A stretch of 46,342 bases of DNA from Acidobacteriaceae bacterium (lineage in GTDB: Bacteria; Acidobacteriota; Terriglobia; Terriglobales; Acidobacteriaceae): NCBI GenBank assembly GCA_003134815.1, contig PLCO01000049.1, positions 46,824-93,165 on the forward strand. The letters run 5' to 3'. The position numbers and the translations under genes were made by a program. Under the pieces are notes generated by a model, which worked only from the letters and a program-made list of their open reading frames with translations, was not told where the DNA came from and searched no databases. Below, in pieces: positions 25,378-33,765 of this stretch; the first letter of the stretch is position 1, and every line of letters starts with the position of its first letter.

Positions 25378-26757
25378 ATGCCGACGCTTTCTCGAAGATG
25401 GCAACTGACCGTGCCGCCTATCTCGGCCATGGGCTTCAACCGCGCCATCCTTCGCGCCGCGGTATCGGTCGGAGCCGCCGGCATCGTCGTTAAAGTGATC
25501 GCCACGTTCAAGGAAATCGCTGTGGCCTCCGTCTATGGACGTGCCGACGCCATGGACGCATTTCTTGCCGCCGCGCTCATCCCCAGCCTGCTCGTGAACC
25601 TCATTTCGGAATCGATGAATCAAGCGCTCGTGCCGACTTTGGTCCGGGTAAGGGAACAGGAGGGCCGCGAACGCGCCCAGCAGCTTTTGTCGAGTTCCAT
25701 GCTCTGGATGTGTCTGCTCCTCGCCGCCGCCAGCGCGGTAATGGCCCTAACTGCGCGCGGATTCTTCCCGCTTATCGGCTCCCACTTTACGCCCGCCAAA
25801 CTCGACCTTGCCGTGCATCTCTTCTACGGGCTGCTGCCGGTTGTTCTCATCACGGGAATCGCAACCAATTGCACCGCGGTCCTCAACACGCTGGATCGCT
25901 TTGCTCTTCCCGCTCTTGCGCCAATGGTCATTTCCTTCGCCATCATCTTCGGCGCGCTCGAGTTCGGCGGCCGTTTCGGCATCTGGGCCATGGTCTGGTC
26001 CACGCTGGCCGGTTCGCTGCTGCACGCCGGCCTCGTCGCGTGGATGATGCATCGGCGCGGCTATCGCTTCCGCCTGCGCTGGCATGGCATGGACGAGGCT
26101 ACGCGCGAAGTCGCCGGCCAATACGGGCCTGTGTTACTCAGCAGCGTCGTCTCTTCCGGCGGCCTGCTTGTCGATCAGGCCATGGCTGCCATGCTCATCG
26201 CGGGTAGCGTCTCAGCGCTGGTTTACGCCAATCGCTTTGTCAGCGTCGTGCTCACCCTGCTGGCCGGCGCCGTTTCTACCGCCATCGTGCCCTACTTTTC
26301 GCGCCTGATCGCCTTCCGCGATTGGGCCGGATGCCGCCACACCCTGCGTACATGGGTGCGGCTTACCGCGCTTGTCTCTGTGCCCATTGCTGCGCTGCTC
26401 ATTGCAGGCGCGCGTCCGTTGGTTCGCGTCGCGTTGCAACACGGCCAGTTCGGCCCGCGCGACACCGGCGCCGTCGCTCCTGTGCTCGCCATGTACGCCA
26501 TTCAGATCCCGTTCTTCGTCGTCAGCCGCGTCTACTACCGCTTTATTGTGGCCATGCGGCGGACAGATCTCATCCTTTATTGTGGCATCATCAACCTCGG
26601 CCTCGACATCGTGCTCAATCTTGTCCTCATGCGCTGGTTCGGTGTCGCCGGAATCGCGCTCGCAACCTCGCTCTGGACCGTGAGCACATTTTTCTATCTC
26701 TGGTACTGGAGCAGAAAGCTCCTCGCCCGTGCGTCCGTCGCGGAGGCGAACCTATGA
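25378..26757 (+). CDS. MurJ/Wzx-type lipid-linked oligosaccharide flippase
   Basis: A 459-residue polytopic protein of the MVF/MOP group, with about 13 helices. Recognisable family pieces are ATFKEIAVASVYGRADAMDAFLAA, SESMNQALVPTLVRVREQEG, FYGLLPVVLITGIATNCTAVLNTLDRFALPALAPM-like sequence and VRVALQHGQFGPRDT. MurJ moves lipid II; this copy lies inside an exopolysaccharide locus and more likely moves its undecaprenyl-linked repeat unit. The start is not certain: ATG 25378 (MPTLSRRW) or ATG 25429 (MGFNRAILRAAVSV), the latter being more like the usual N-terminus; neither has a strong ribosome-binding site. The next gene overlaps its stop as ATGA. Confidence 0.88.
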   Translation: MPTLSRRWQLTVPPISAMGFNRAILRAAVSVGAAGIVVKVIATFKEIAVASVYGRADAMDAFLAAALIPSLLVNLISESMNQALVPTLVRVREQEGRERAQQLLSSSMLWMCLLLAAASAVMALTARGFFPLIGSHFTPAKLDLAVHLFYGLLPVVLITGIATNCTAVLNTLDRFALPALAPMVISFAIIFGALEFGGRFGIWAMVWSTLAGSLLHAGLVAWMMHRRGYRFRLRWHGMDEATREVAGQYGPVLLSSVVSSGGLLVDQAMAAMLIAGSVSALVYANRFVSVVLTLLAGAVSTAIVPYFSRLIAFRDWAGCRHTLRTWVRLTALVSVPIAALLIAGARPLVRVALQHGQFGPRDTGAVAPVLAMYAIQIPFFVVSRVYYRFIVAMRRTDLILYCGIINLGLDIVLNLVLMRWFGVAGIALATSLWTVSTFFYLWYWSRKLLARASVAEANL

Positions 26758-27542
26758 TTCCCGCGCCTGCCGAGTACCTGCTTCGCTGCGATGATCTTTG
26801 CCCGACCATCTCGCCCGAACGCTGGCGGCGCGTTGAATCGCTTATCGAGGAGTTCAAGCTTCAGCCGATCCTTGCCGTCATCCCCGACAACCGCGACCCC
26901 GAGCTTGAAGTCTCGCCGCCCGATCCGAGCTTCTTTGAGCGAATGCGGATGCTGGAGGCCGAAGGAGCCATCATCGGCCTGCACGGCTACCGTCACCTGT
27001 GTGCAAGCCGCGGCCGCAGCCTTGTGGGACTCGCCCGCGATTCGGAGTTTGCCGGTGTGCCCGCAGGGACGCAGAGAGAATGGATCCACGAAGGGCTGAG
27101 AATTCTGCGAGAACAGGGGCTCAACCCTAAAATCTGGGTTGCGCCGCGGCATGGCTTCGATCGCAACACGCTGGAGGCGCTTCGCGCCGAAGGGATCACG
27201 ATTTTATCGGACGGTTTTGCGCGCGTGCCGTTCCGGCGCTGCGGTCTGACCTGGATTCCGCAGCAGCTTTCGAGCCCTGTCGACAAATCCAAAGGCATCT
27301 GGACCATCTGTGTGCACCCAGACACGATCTGCGACGAGGATCTCGCAAAACTTCGCGCGTTTCTCACTGTCCATTCTGACCAGTTCACCTCCGTCTATCG
27401 CGTTCTCTTCGGCAGTCAGCCTGCTACCCTCAGCTTCGCGGAACGCATCTACGCCGGAGCCGCGCTGTGGCGGCTCAAAATCTCCCGTGCTGCCAGACGC
27501 GTGCGCCGCTCAAAACTCCTGCGATCGAGCAATGCCGCATAA
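26754..27542 (+). CDS. DUF2334-type polysaccharide deacetylase-like protein
   Basis: A 262-residue protein of the NodB/polysaccharide-deacetylase fold, DUF2334-like. The metal-site motifs are near the start in YLLRCDDLCPTIS (the Asp pair) and in IGLHGYRHLC (His-x3-His). A further conserved strand is IWVAPRHGFDRNTLEALRAEG. Such proteins remove acyl groups from sugars, so this may de-acetylate the exopolysaccharide or its precursor. No signal peptide is visible. ATG 26754 overlaps the flippase stop (ATGA) and has GGAGG seven bases upstream. Its last 94 bases overlap the 3' end of the convergent glycosyltransferase gene. Confidence 0.83.
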   Translation: MIPAPAEYLLRCDDLCPTISPERWRRVESLIEEFKLQPILAVIPDNRDPELEVSPPDPSFFERMRMLEAEGAIIGLHGYRHLCASRGRSLVGLARDSEFAGVPAGTQREWIHEGLRILREQGLNPKIWVAPRHGFDRNTLEALRAEGITILSDGFARVPFRRCGLTWIPQQLSSPVDKSKGIWTICVHPDTICDEDLAKLRAFLTVHSDQFTSVYRVLFGSQPATLSFAERIYAGAALWRLKISRAARRVRRSKLLRSSNAA

Positions 27543-28660
27543 AGCTGTTCCCAACGATTGAGAACGCTTTCCATGCCGAACTCTTCGACCACGCGACGTC
27601 GCGCGCACTCGCCCATCGCGTACCGCTCCGTTTGGGGCGTGTGCATCAGCGCTGCCATCGCTTCGCTCAGGCTGTCGGGATCGGCCGCGCGCGCCAGCCA
27701 GCCGTTGACGCCGTCGGTCAGCACTTCGCGTGTTCCTGGCACATCGGTTGCCACTGCCGGCACTCCGCAGGCGCCCGCCTCCAGCAGCACCATCGGCAGG
27801 CCTTCATAGCGCGACGACAAAACAAATCCGTCCGCGGCCTGCATCCAGCGCTTCACATTCGACTCAAAGCCGAAGAAACACACGCGCCGCTCCAGCCCCA
27901 GCTTCGTCGCCAGCCCCACGAGTTCCGATTCCAGCGATCCTGCGCCAAGAACCAGCAGCCGCGCTGTCTCCGGGGCGCGGGCAAGCGCCTTCAACAATGT
28001 CGGGTAATCCTTCACCGCTTCCAGCCTGCCCACGGCCAACCACAGAAACTCGTCGGTCAAGCCCAGTTGCCACCGCGCCTCAGCTCGCGCCTGTGCATTC
28101 GGTTTCCATGCATCAACTTCAATTCCGTTTCCCAAGATCGACAGTTCCTCCTTGCGCACCATTCCCGCGGCGAGATGCGAATCGGCAGAGGCCCGGCTCA
28201 CTGCCGTCACGTGATCGGGCAACCGGCGGCTACACACGTAGCCAACGCGCCGGCTGCTGCCGCCTGTGCAGGAACTGTGCAGCGTGTCGATGACTACCGG
28301 CACCGGCGCAGCCAGGCACGACCACCGGCAGAGCCACGCAGCGTGCGGCAGGTGCGCATGCAGCACGTCCGGCCGCTCGCGCCATAGCCAGCGTTGAAAG
28401 CGAATCCAGCCCCGCGGATCTGCAAGGCCCTTGCGCATCTCCAGGCTTGTAAACGCGACGCCGCATTCGCGCAATTGTGCCGCCGCCGCTCCGCCTGTGC
28501 CGGAAAGCGCAATCACGCTCACGCGCCAGCCGCGGCGTCGCAGACCGCTGGCCAGCAGAATGGCCTGCTGTTCGGCGCCGCCAATCCGGTCCAGGCCCGG
28601 GATCGCTATCGCCGCGTGCTTCGCTACGCCGTTCGTCTTGCAGATTGCCGCGTGGCTCAT
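27449..28660 (-). CDS. GT4-family glycosyltransferase
   Basis: A 403-residue retaining glycosyltransferase with GT-B fold. The N-terminal donor-lobe start is AAIAIPGLDRIGGAEQQAILLASGL, the middle has PDVLHAHLPHAAWL, and the C-terminal nucleotide-sugar site has LWLAVGRLEAVKDYPTLL, VCFFGFESNVKRWM and the ExxxxxxxE motif in SRYEGLPMVLLEAGACGVP. It should add one sugar to the lipid-linked repeat unit. ATG 28660 overlaps the stop of the 122-residue membrane protein gene as ATGA, so I prefer it to the ATG at 28672. The 3' end overlaps the deacetylase-like gene by 94 bases, and the last residues of both proteins are basic and probably not conserved. Confidence 0.9.
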   Translation of the reverse strand: MSHAAICKTNGVAKHAAIAIPGLDRIGGAEQQAILLASGLRRRGWRVSVIALSGTGGAAAAQLRECGVAFTSLEMRKGLADPRGWIRFQRWLWRERPDVLHAHLPHAAWLCRWSCLAAPVPVVIDTLHSSCTGGSSRRVGYVCSRRLPDHVTAVSRASADSHLAAGMVRKEELSILGNGIEVDAWKPNAQARAEARWQLGLTDEFLWLAVGRLEAVKDYPTLLKALARAPETARLLVLGAGSLESELVGLATKLGLERRVCFFGFESNVKRWMQAADGFVLSSRYEGLPMVLLEAGACGVPAVATDVPGTREVLTDGVNGWLARAADPDSLSEAMAALMHTPQTERYAMGECARRRVVEEFGMESVLNRWEQLYAALLDRRSFERRTRLAAREILSRHSAAPA

Positions 28661-29025
28661 AGGCGTCTGCACGCATGTTCATCGATCAGTTCTTCATACG
28701 ATTCGATGGCGCGCTCGAAGGCAAACTCATTCGAGTGCCAGGTCGCCAAGGCATGAACATTTCTTGATCGCTTCTTCCGCCGAAAGGGAGCGCAGAGTGC
28801 GATCGGCACTGTGCAGACGGCCGCGATCAGCAGTGACACAACGAAGAACAGCAACGAAAAAGCGCACAGTATTCCTGTGAGAGCAAAACCTAACCAAGGA
28901 CGAAGCAAGAGATCCCCCAGTGGCAAAACTGCCGCGTCCCGGGCCGAAAGCGACCCCGGAGACAATTCCAGCGATTTCGTGATGGACGCGCCCCTAACCC
29001 GCTCGACGTTGACCGCATCATCCAC
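28657..29025 (-). CDS. Hypothetical membrane protein coupled to a glycosyltransferase
   Basis: A 122-residue frame with a hydrophobic centre (LLLRPWLGFALTGILCAFSLLFFVVSLLIAAVC, probably two tightly packed helices at about residues 40-78), a basic loop (FRRKKRSRN) and a soluble C-terminus ending ESYEELIDEHACRRL. Its stop overlaps the glycosyltransferase start as ATGA, which argues that it is real. The start is uncertain: GTG at 29025 has no ribosome-binding site. I do not recognise the family; it may be a membrane partner of the transferase. Confidence 0.5.
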   Translation of the reverse strand: MDDAVNVERVRGASITKSLELSPGSLSARDAAVLPLGDLLLRPWLGFALTGILCAFSLLFFVVSLLIAAVCTVPIALCAPFRRKKRSRNVHALATWHSNEFAFERAIESYEELIDEHACRRL

Positions 29026-29340
29026 AGAAGTGCGGCGTCAATCTTTGCAGGAAATGGGCAGAACGTCTTGAATTGCTTTTGCGGGACTTTTGTTCGGCGG
29101 AGTTAGGCGGTGCTCTAAGGTGCGAAAGCCTTAATTAACGGGGCCCGGCACGCCTGAACTTATTTCGTCTGAACAAGTCTCCATCGACAATGACCCATGA
29201 GGAAGGGTCATTAAGGGGGTTGGAAAACTGTACCGAATATGTACTGCAAGGAAACATCTGATCTTAGAAAATGTCAAGAAATTAATCTCAACAAGGAAAA
29301 CCGGCATGAGTTACTTTTGCTTTTCAAAAGGAATCCTTCG
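29026..29340. other. Intergenic region with a perfect 8-bp hairpin
   Basis: No gene supported in 315 bases, which are more AT-rich than the surroundings, especially 29220-29340. AATGACCC (29189-29196) pairs with GGGTCATT (29205-29212) across an eight-base loop. No T-run follows on either strand, so an operator or mRNA structure is more likely than a terminator. Confidence 0.4.
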
Positions 29341-30450
29341 TTAGATTACCTCGTGCTTGCCGCCCTCAATTGCACGCTCCATGGCTGGTGGACTCGAATG
29401 GAAGAATTCGTGGCGGAATCGCTCGCCAGGTCGGATCGCCTCGAGCGCTTGAACGATCGCCTCGGCGAGGGCCTGGGCCGTAATCTCCGCTGCCAGCCAC
29501 GCGCCTGGCCGGCCACGCAGCAAATCCACCACGCCTCCCGACGCCGGCGTGGCCACCAGAGGCAAGCCCGCCGCCGCAGCCTCAAGCAGGACATTCGGCA
29601 TGCCTTCATGGCGCGACGGAAGCACGAAGAGAGTGGCTTCGGAAAAGAGTGCGTAAGGGCGATCGACGTAGCCGGCAAACTGAACGGCTGTCTCCAGTTT
29701 CAGTTCGCCGCACAGCGACTTGAGCGCCTCCTGCTCACGGCCGGCGCCGGCAAGAATCAGATTGACTTCAGGAAAACGCTCACGCACCGCCAACATCGCT
29801 TCCAGCAGCAGGTCGAAGCCCTTCTCCCGTGAGAGCCTTCCAATCGCCAGCAGTTTTGCGCCCGGCAGTTGTGGGCCTGAACCGATCCGCGCCACCGGAG
29901 CCTTCATGGCCGCCCGAATTCCATCCAGATCCACCGGGTTCGGCAACACCGCGATCTGGTCTTCACTGATCCCAGCGACCTGCGCCAGGTCCTTCGCCAT
30001 CGCCTGCGACTGGCAAATTACACGATCCGAGTGCCGATAAAGCAGCCGAAAGAGCAGGCGCGTGAATCGCGGCAATTGGCCAAATGCCAGAACCGACGAC
30101 ACCGTCGCGTTCTGGCGCACCAGCACTGCAATCTTCGGCGGGAAGAGCGGCCTCAGCATTAAAACCAGAAAGCTGACCTCGACTGCTCCCGAAAGCACCA
30201 CCTCAGGCCGGAGTCGCCATATCAACCGGAGCAGAGGAAACGCCGCGGCGCGCGCCCGCCCGGCGCCAAGCGCGTGAATGCTCACCCAGGGCGGAAGAGA
30301 TTCTCCGCGTTTGTCCGCCTGCCCAACGAGCCCCAGATGTACCTCGTATTTCTCCTGCGACAGTCCACGAGCCAGCAGAGCCATCACGTGTTCGGCCCCG
30401 CCGCCTCCCAAATGAGAGAGGAGCAGGAGGATTTTCGTACGTTGCGCCAT
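29341..30450 (-). CDS. GT4-family glycosyltransferase
   Basis: A 369-residue GT-B glycosyltransferase. The N-terminus is KILLLLSHLGGGGAEHVMALLARGLSQ, a classic GT4 start. It also has the acceptor-lobe segment SDRVICQSQAMAKDLAQVAGI with VLPNPVDLDGI, and the donor site KLLAIGRLSREKGFDLLLEAM with the E-x7-E motif in SRHEGMPNVLLEAAAAGLP. ATG 30450 is preceded by AGGAAT; an in-frame start further upstream lacks support. It is on the minus strand like the transferase at 27449-28660 but is separated from it by more than 300 bases, and is divergent from the third transferase. Sugar specificity is not visible. Confidence 0.92.
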   Translation of the reverse strand: MAQRTKILLLLSHLGGGGAEHVMALLARGLSQEKYEVHLGLVGQADKRGESLPPWVSIHALGAGRARAAAFPLLRLIWRLRPEVVLSGAVEVSFLVLMLRPLFPPKIAVLVRQNATVSSVLAFGQLPRFTRLLFRLLYRHSDRVICQSQAMAKDLAQVAGISEDQIAVLPNPVDLDGIRAAMKAPVARIGSGPQLPGAKLLAIGRLSREKGFDLLLEAMLAVRERFPEVNLILAGAGREQEALKSLCGELKLETAVQFAGYVDRPYALFSEATLFVLPSRHEGMPNVLLEAAAAGLPLVATPASGGVVDLLRGRPGAWLAAEITAQALAEAIVQALEAIRPGERFRHEFFHSSPPAMERAIEGGKHEVI

Positions 30451-30649
30451 AAGATTCCTGAGAGGAAACCCATTCTCGCCCACTGTACGCACTTCACGTG
30501 TGTTTTAAATCACTGACTGTTTATTGGATTGCTCTAATCTTAGGGCTGTAAGTTGCTACATATGCTGTTTGTCCGATTGCCTTTGGTTCCCGCCTGAATC
30601 TGCCAACCACCCCCTCACATTTGGGGAATCCTTGTAGCGCGGGCCATTC

Positions 30650-31879
30650 ATGGCAGATTCCGGGACCCTTTCCTTCCATCTCTCTTCTAGTGTCAACGAG
30701 CCGCCGACCATCCTCGTCGGTGTAACCAGCCAGGAAACCTGCCGAGCATGGGGACCACGCCTGGAAACGTTTCGCCGTGCAGGCTTCAGTGTTCTGCTCG
30801 TCTCCGGCCCGGGCGAGCTTGTGGACCACACCGCCGCTCAGGCAGGCGTGGAGCGCGTTGTCATTCCCATGCGCCGCTCCATCTCTCCGTTTGCCGATCT
30901 GCTTTCGCTCTTCCGGCTCTGGTGGCTCCTCGGACGCAGTAAACCCAGCCTGGTCGAGTTCAGCACGCCGAAGGCAGGCCTACTGGGGACTCTCGCCGCT
31001 AGATTGCGCGGCGTGCCCAGGCGCGTCTACATGCTCCGTGGGCTCAAGCTTGAAAGATCCACTGGACTCAAGCGCAGGATTCTGCTCGCTGCCGAGCGCA
31101 TGGCCTGCGCCTGCGCGCATGTCGTGCTCTGCAACAGTGCAAGCTTGCGCGCCGAAGCAGCAGCGCTCAAGCTTGCGCCCGCGGAAAAACTGCTTGTGCT
31201 GGGTGAGGGAAGCAGCATTGGAGTGGATGTCGAGCGCTTCTCACCCGGCCCGAGTGACGTTCGCGACCCAGGCAACATGCGCGAGAAAATCGGAATTCCT
31301 CGCGAGGCGTCCGTCGTGGGCTTTGTCGGCCGCTTGACCCGGGACAAAGGCCTGCCGGAATTGATAGAGGCCTTCGATCGGATACTTGCAGCCGATCCTT
31401 CGGCGCATCTGCTGCTCGTTGGCTGGTTCGACGACGCGGAAGATGCGCTCGATGCCGGGCTACGCTCGCGCATTCTCAGCCACCCGCGCATTCATTGCAC
31501 CGGCTTCGTCAGCGACTCGGCGCCTTACTACCGAGCCATGGATGTGATGGTGCTGCCCACCTGGCGCGAGGGATTTCCCAACGTTGTGCTCGAGGCCTCC
31601 GCGACAGGTATTCCCGTGGTCACAACCAATTCCACCGGCGCGCGCGACGCAGTGATTCCCGAGGTCACAGGCCTCCTCATTCCGCCGGGCTACCCTGAAG
31701 CCATCTACGAATCGGTGATCAAACTCCTGCGCGATCCCGAACGGCGGCGCCGCATGGGCCGAGCAGCCCGCGCCTGGGTGGTGGAGCATTATTCAGAGGA
31801 GCATGTGCTCTCACTGACGGCGAGCTATTACCTGAGCCTGGTGCAGGCCGAGCCGGCCGGACAACTTCAAAGCGCATGA
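30650..31879 (+). CDS. GT4-family glycosyltransferase (EpsD/CapM-like)
   Basis: A 409-residue GT-B transferase of the subgroup that starts PTILVGVTSQETCRAWGP. It has PSLVEFSTPKAGLLGTLAARLRGVPRRVYMLRGLK-like sequence (the motif of EpsD/CapM/WbpX types), LGEGSSIGVDVERFSP, and the donor site VVGFVGRLTRDKGLPELIEAFD with the E-x7-E in TWREGFPNVVLEASATGIPVV. The C-terminus (MGRAARAWVVEHYSEEHV) is normal. Start ATG 30650 fits the family, though no clear ribosome-binding site is seen. It is the last gene of the polysaccharide locus; a decayed regulator remnant follows its stop. Confidence 0.91.
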   Translation: MADSGTLSFHLSSSVNEPPTILVGVTSQETCRAWGPRLETFRRAGFSVLLVSGPGELVDHTAAQAGVERVVIPMRRSISPFADLLSLFRLWWLLGRSKPSLVEFSTPKAGLLGTLAARLRGVPRRVYMLRGLKLERSTGLKRRILLAAERMACACAHVVLCNSASLRAEAAALKLAPAEKLLVLGEGSSIGVDVERFSPGPSDVRDPGNMREKIGIPREASVVGFVGRLTRDKGLPELIEAFDRILAADPSAHLLLVGWFDDAEDALDAGLRSRILSHPRIHCTGFVSDSAPYYRAMDVMVLPTWREGFPNVVLEASATGIPVVTTNSTGARDAVIPEVTGLLIPPGYPEAIYESVIKLLRDPERRRRMGRAARAWVVEHYSEEHVLSLTASYYLSLVQAEPAGQLQSA

Positions 31880-31880
31880 G

Positions 31881-32061
31881 ATCGGTCACCGGCTGCCTCT
31901 AGATATTCCGTTGTTGGTGTCAAAGGTGGCAAGCAAGCGAAGTGGAACAGGTTGTTCAACCGCTGGAACTTGGGGCTGACGATTACATAACGAAACCATT
32001 TCACCCATCGGAGTTCCTCGCTGGCATACGAGCGGCCCTGCGCCATCGCATTGCCTGTTGA
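31881..32061 (+). pseudogene. Response-regulator receiver-domain remnant
   Basis: From about 31930 the frame reads [22 protein letters not shown], then [19 protein letters not shown] and a stop at 32059-32061. This is the end of a receiver domain (the switch Lys in TKPF, then the last helix). Upstream, in another frame, 31902-31922 reads DIPLLVS, the preceding beta strand, so the remnant is frameshifted. No phospho-acceptor part and no output domain are left. It resembles KdpE/PhoB-type receivers and differs from the intact regulator at 36727. Confidence 0.8.
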
Positions 32062-32126
32062 GAATTCGCCTCAGAGACGGGAGAAACTTACCGAAAGGCA
32101 ACTGAAAGATGGATATTCGACGGCGA

Positions 32127-32156
32127 AGGTGAGGCGGTGATGAACCCGCCTCACCT
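32127..32156. terminator. Strong hairpin downstream of the ferritin-like gene
   Basis: AGGTGAGGCGG (32127-32137) and CCGCCTCACCT (32146-32156) form an 11-bp perfect stem with an eight-base loop. It lies 84 bases beyond the stop of the minus-strand ferritin-like gene and after the regulator remnant. No T-run follows on either strand, so termination is likely but not certain. Confidence 0.45.
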
Positions 32157-32239
32157 CCGAGGGCTTCATGGGGAGTGTTTGTCGATCTATGTTTCGGTGA
32201 CGGTGCCGTCAACGGTCCTACACGGCAGCCTTCGGTTCA

Positions 32240-33376
32240 TCAGCCGCGTCGGGCTTGATCTGCATCCTCGGCCAGATCGCGCATGAGCGCGAAGAACGCC
32301 GGCGACTGACCAATAAAAAGCCCCATTGCGGTCAGAAAGTTGACCACGCCCATCGCAATTCCCCTTGTCTCGGTCGGTCGGATGATCGAGCACGGAGGGA
32401 GTTTACGGCTCAGGAAGGGACAGGGCTCGGGCATGATCAAGTTGGTCTGGAAATTCTCGCCGCCAAAAGGCGAAGAATTCAAGTCGGGAAAAGTGACGGA
32501 TACCCCTGTCACGGGGTCCACGGCGGTCAGAGGAGGCGCGTTGCCCGCCTTGTCTGACCAGGTTTGAAAGTGCATGGTTTCAGTGGGTCCAATGCTGATG
32601 AGAATACGCAGTACCTCGACACTGTCGGCTCGCTGAGCCATTGAGGGATAGAGGCTATTACCTCCTTGTTCGATGGTGGGGAAGTGGAAGCCTGCGGTGT
32701 TCGCTATGGCCTGCAGAAAGTTGGGGTCACTGGTATCGGCGTCGGTTCTGGGAATGGCCGTATGCTTCCCCACCGCCAGAGTTGGGATCGCCTGCGGGAA
32801 AGTGAAAGTTGGATCGAGATCCGGGTTGTGGGTGCTGCTCCTGTAGCGCGTCCACCAGCTGGTATCGAGCGTGAGCTCCATCAGGTTTGTGAGCCGGAGC
32901 TTTCCGCTGGAACCGGTTGCAGTGCTGCCAGATAGAGTCCGAAAGGGCTCGAGGTTTACAGGGTCTGCTCGCTTCGAGGTCAGATACGCATTGAGGAAGT
33001 TCTGGTGCGTGAATTCATCGTCGGTATTGTCTTGGACGTACTGAGCCATGTCGGCGTCCAAAACCGAAAGGGCCGCTGTGAAGGCGGGATTTCCAGTTCC
33101 TCCTGGCACCTCGCTGTCCGGGATACCACAGAGTTCGTTGTATTGCACCCAGAAGTCTGTCTCCAGGATTTCTGCTGCGGCTGCGAAACGAAGCAGGGCC
33201 GCATCTCCTCGAGTGAGACGGCTGCTGTGTTCCTCGGGTTCCTGCTCTGCCAAGAGGGAGGAACCATTTGCCAGGAGCCCGACGCCGGCAGTGGCAGCGC
33301 CTGCCGCGGCTATGCCGTTCTTTACGAACGAACGGCGATTGATTTCGGTTTTCATGTTGCTCCACGCATGGTGCAT
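32240..33376 (-). CDS. Tat-exported ferritin-like domain protein
   Basis: A 378-residue protein with a twin-arginine signal (NRRSFVKNGIAAAGAATAGVGLLA), so it is exported folded. The body fits the ferritin-like group: AAEILETDFWVQYNEL, and two ExxH motifs (DEFTHQNFLNAYL, and PTETMHFQTWSDK in a later helix) that could hold a di-iron site. Long stretches between the helices hold DPVNLEPFRTL and a Pro-rich part. ATG 33376 has GGAGG nine bases before; ATG 33355 also has a nearby GGAG and still includes the whole signal, so the start could be either. Homologues in acidobacteria are of unknown function; an oxidation- or iron-related role is inferred from the fold. A hairpin lies downstream at 32127-32156. 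Confidence 0.85.
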   Translation of the reverse strand: MHHAWSNMKTEINRRSFVKNGIAAAGAATAGVGLLANGSSLLAEQEPEEHSSRLTRGDAALLRFAAAAEILETDFWVQYNELCGIPDSEVPGGTGNPAFTAALSVLDADMAQYVQDNTDDEFTHQNFLNAYLTSKRADPVNLEPFRTLSGSTATGSSGKLRLTNLMELTLDTSWWTRYRSSTHNPDLDPTFTFPQAIPTLAVGKHTAIPRTDADTSDPNFLQAIANTAGFHFPTIEQGGNSLYPSMAQRADSVEVLRILISIGPTETMHFQTWSDKAGNAPPLTAVDPVTGVSVTFPDLNSSPFGGENFQTNLIMPEPCPFLSRKLPPCSIIRPTETRGIAMGVVNFLTAMGLFIGQSPAFFALMRDLAEDADQARRG

Positions 33377-33549
33377 TGGGAAAAACCTCCATTGAAAGCA
33401 ACACTCGTCTTTGCAAGCGCAAGATGTGTCATGGTGATGTAAAACTCTTGTCACTTGAATATCTAACTAGCCTAAGCACACCTTAAATTTGAATCACTCG
33501 TACTGCGTTGAAGCAGTGGTCTAAATCTTGTCGATCGTCAGCGGTGTGA

Positions 33550-33738
33550 CTAGACGGAGTTTCGCTGCCCAACCAAGGCGGGGAATTGGGCATCCTTCAG
33601 TCGCATCTTCGCGATGCGCGTCAGCTTCCATCCGTCATACGCCTTCTGATGGCATCCCCGGCAACTCTCAGAACCAATGAATCGTGGTGCCTTCGAATCG
33701 TCTTGAGAAAACGAGAGAGGCACAGTCAGACTGAGCAC
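33550..33738 (-). pseudogene. Truncated c-type cytochrome fragment
   Basis: 62 codons with a short hydrophobic start (MLSLTVPLSFSQDD) and one heme-binding CxxCH in FIGSESCRGCHQKAYDGWKLTR, a sequence typical of the first site of multiheme cytochromes. After this the resemblance stops, and the frame ends at RNSV. The frame is also open upstream to the stop of the next gene (33766) without a good start codon. I read it as the remnant of a larger exported cytochrome; a very small monoheme protein is possible but less likely. Confidence 0.55.
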
Positions 33739-33765
33739 GAGGAGCTGTGCCTCGTCACGTTTTTC

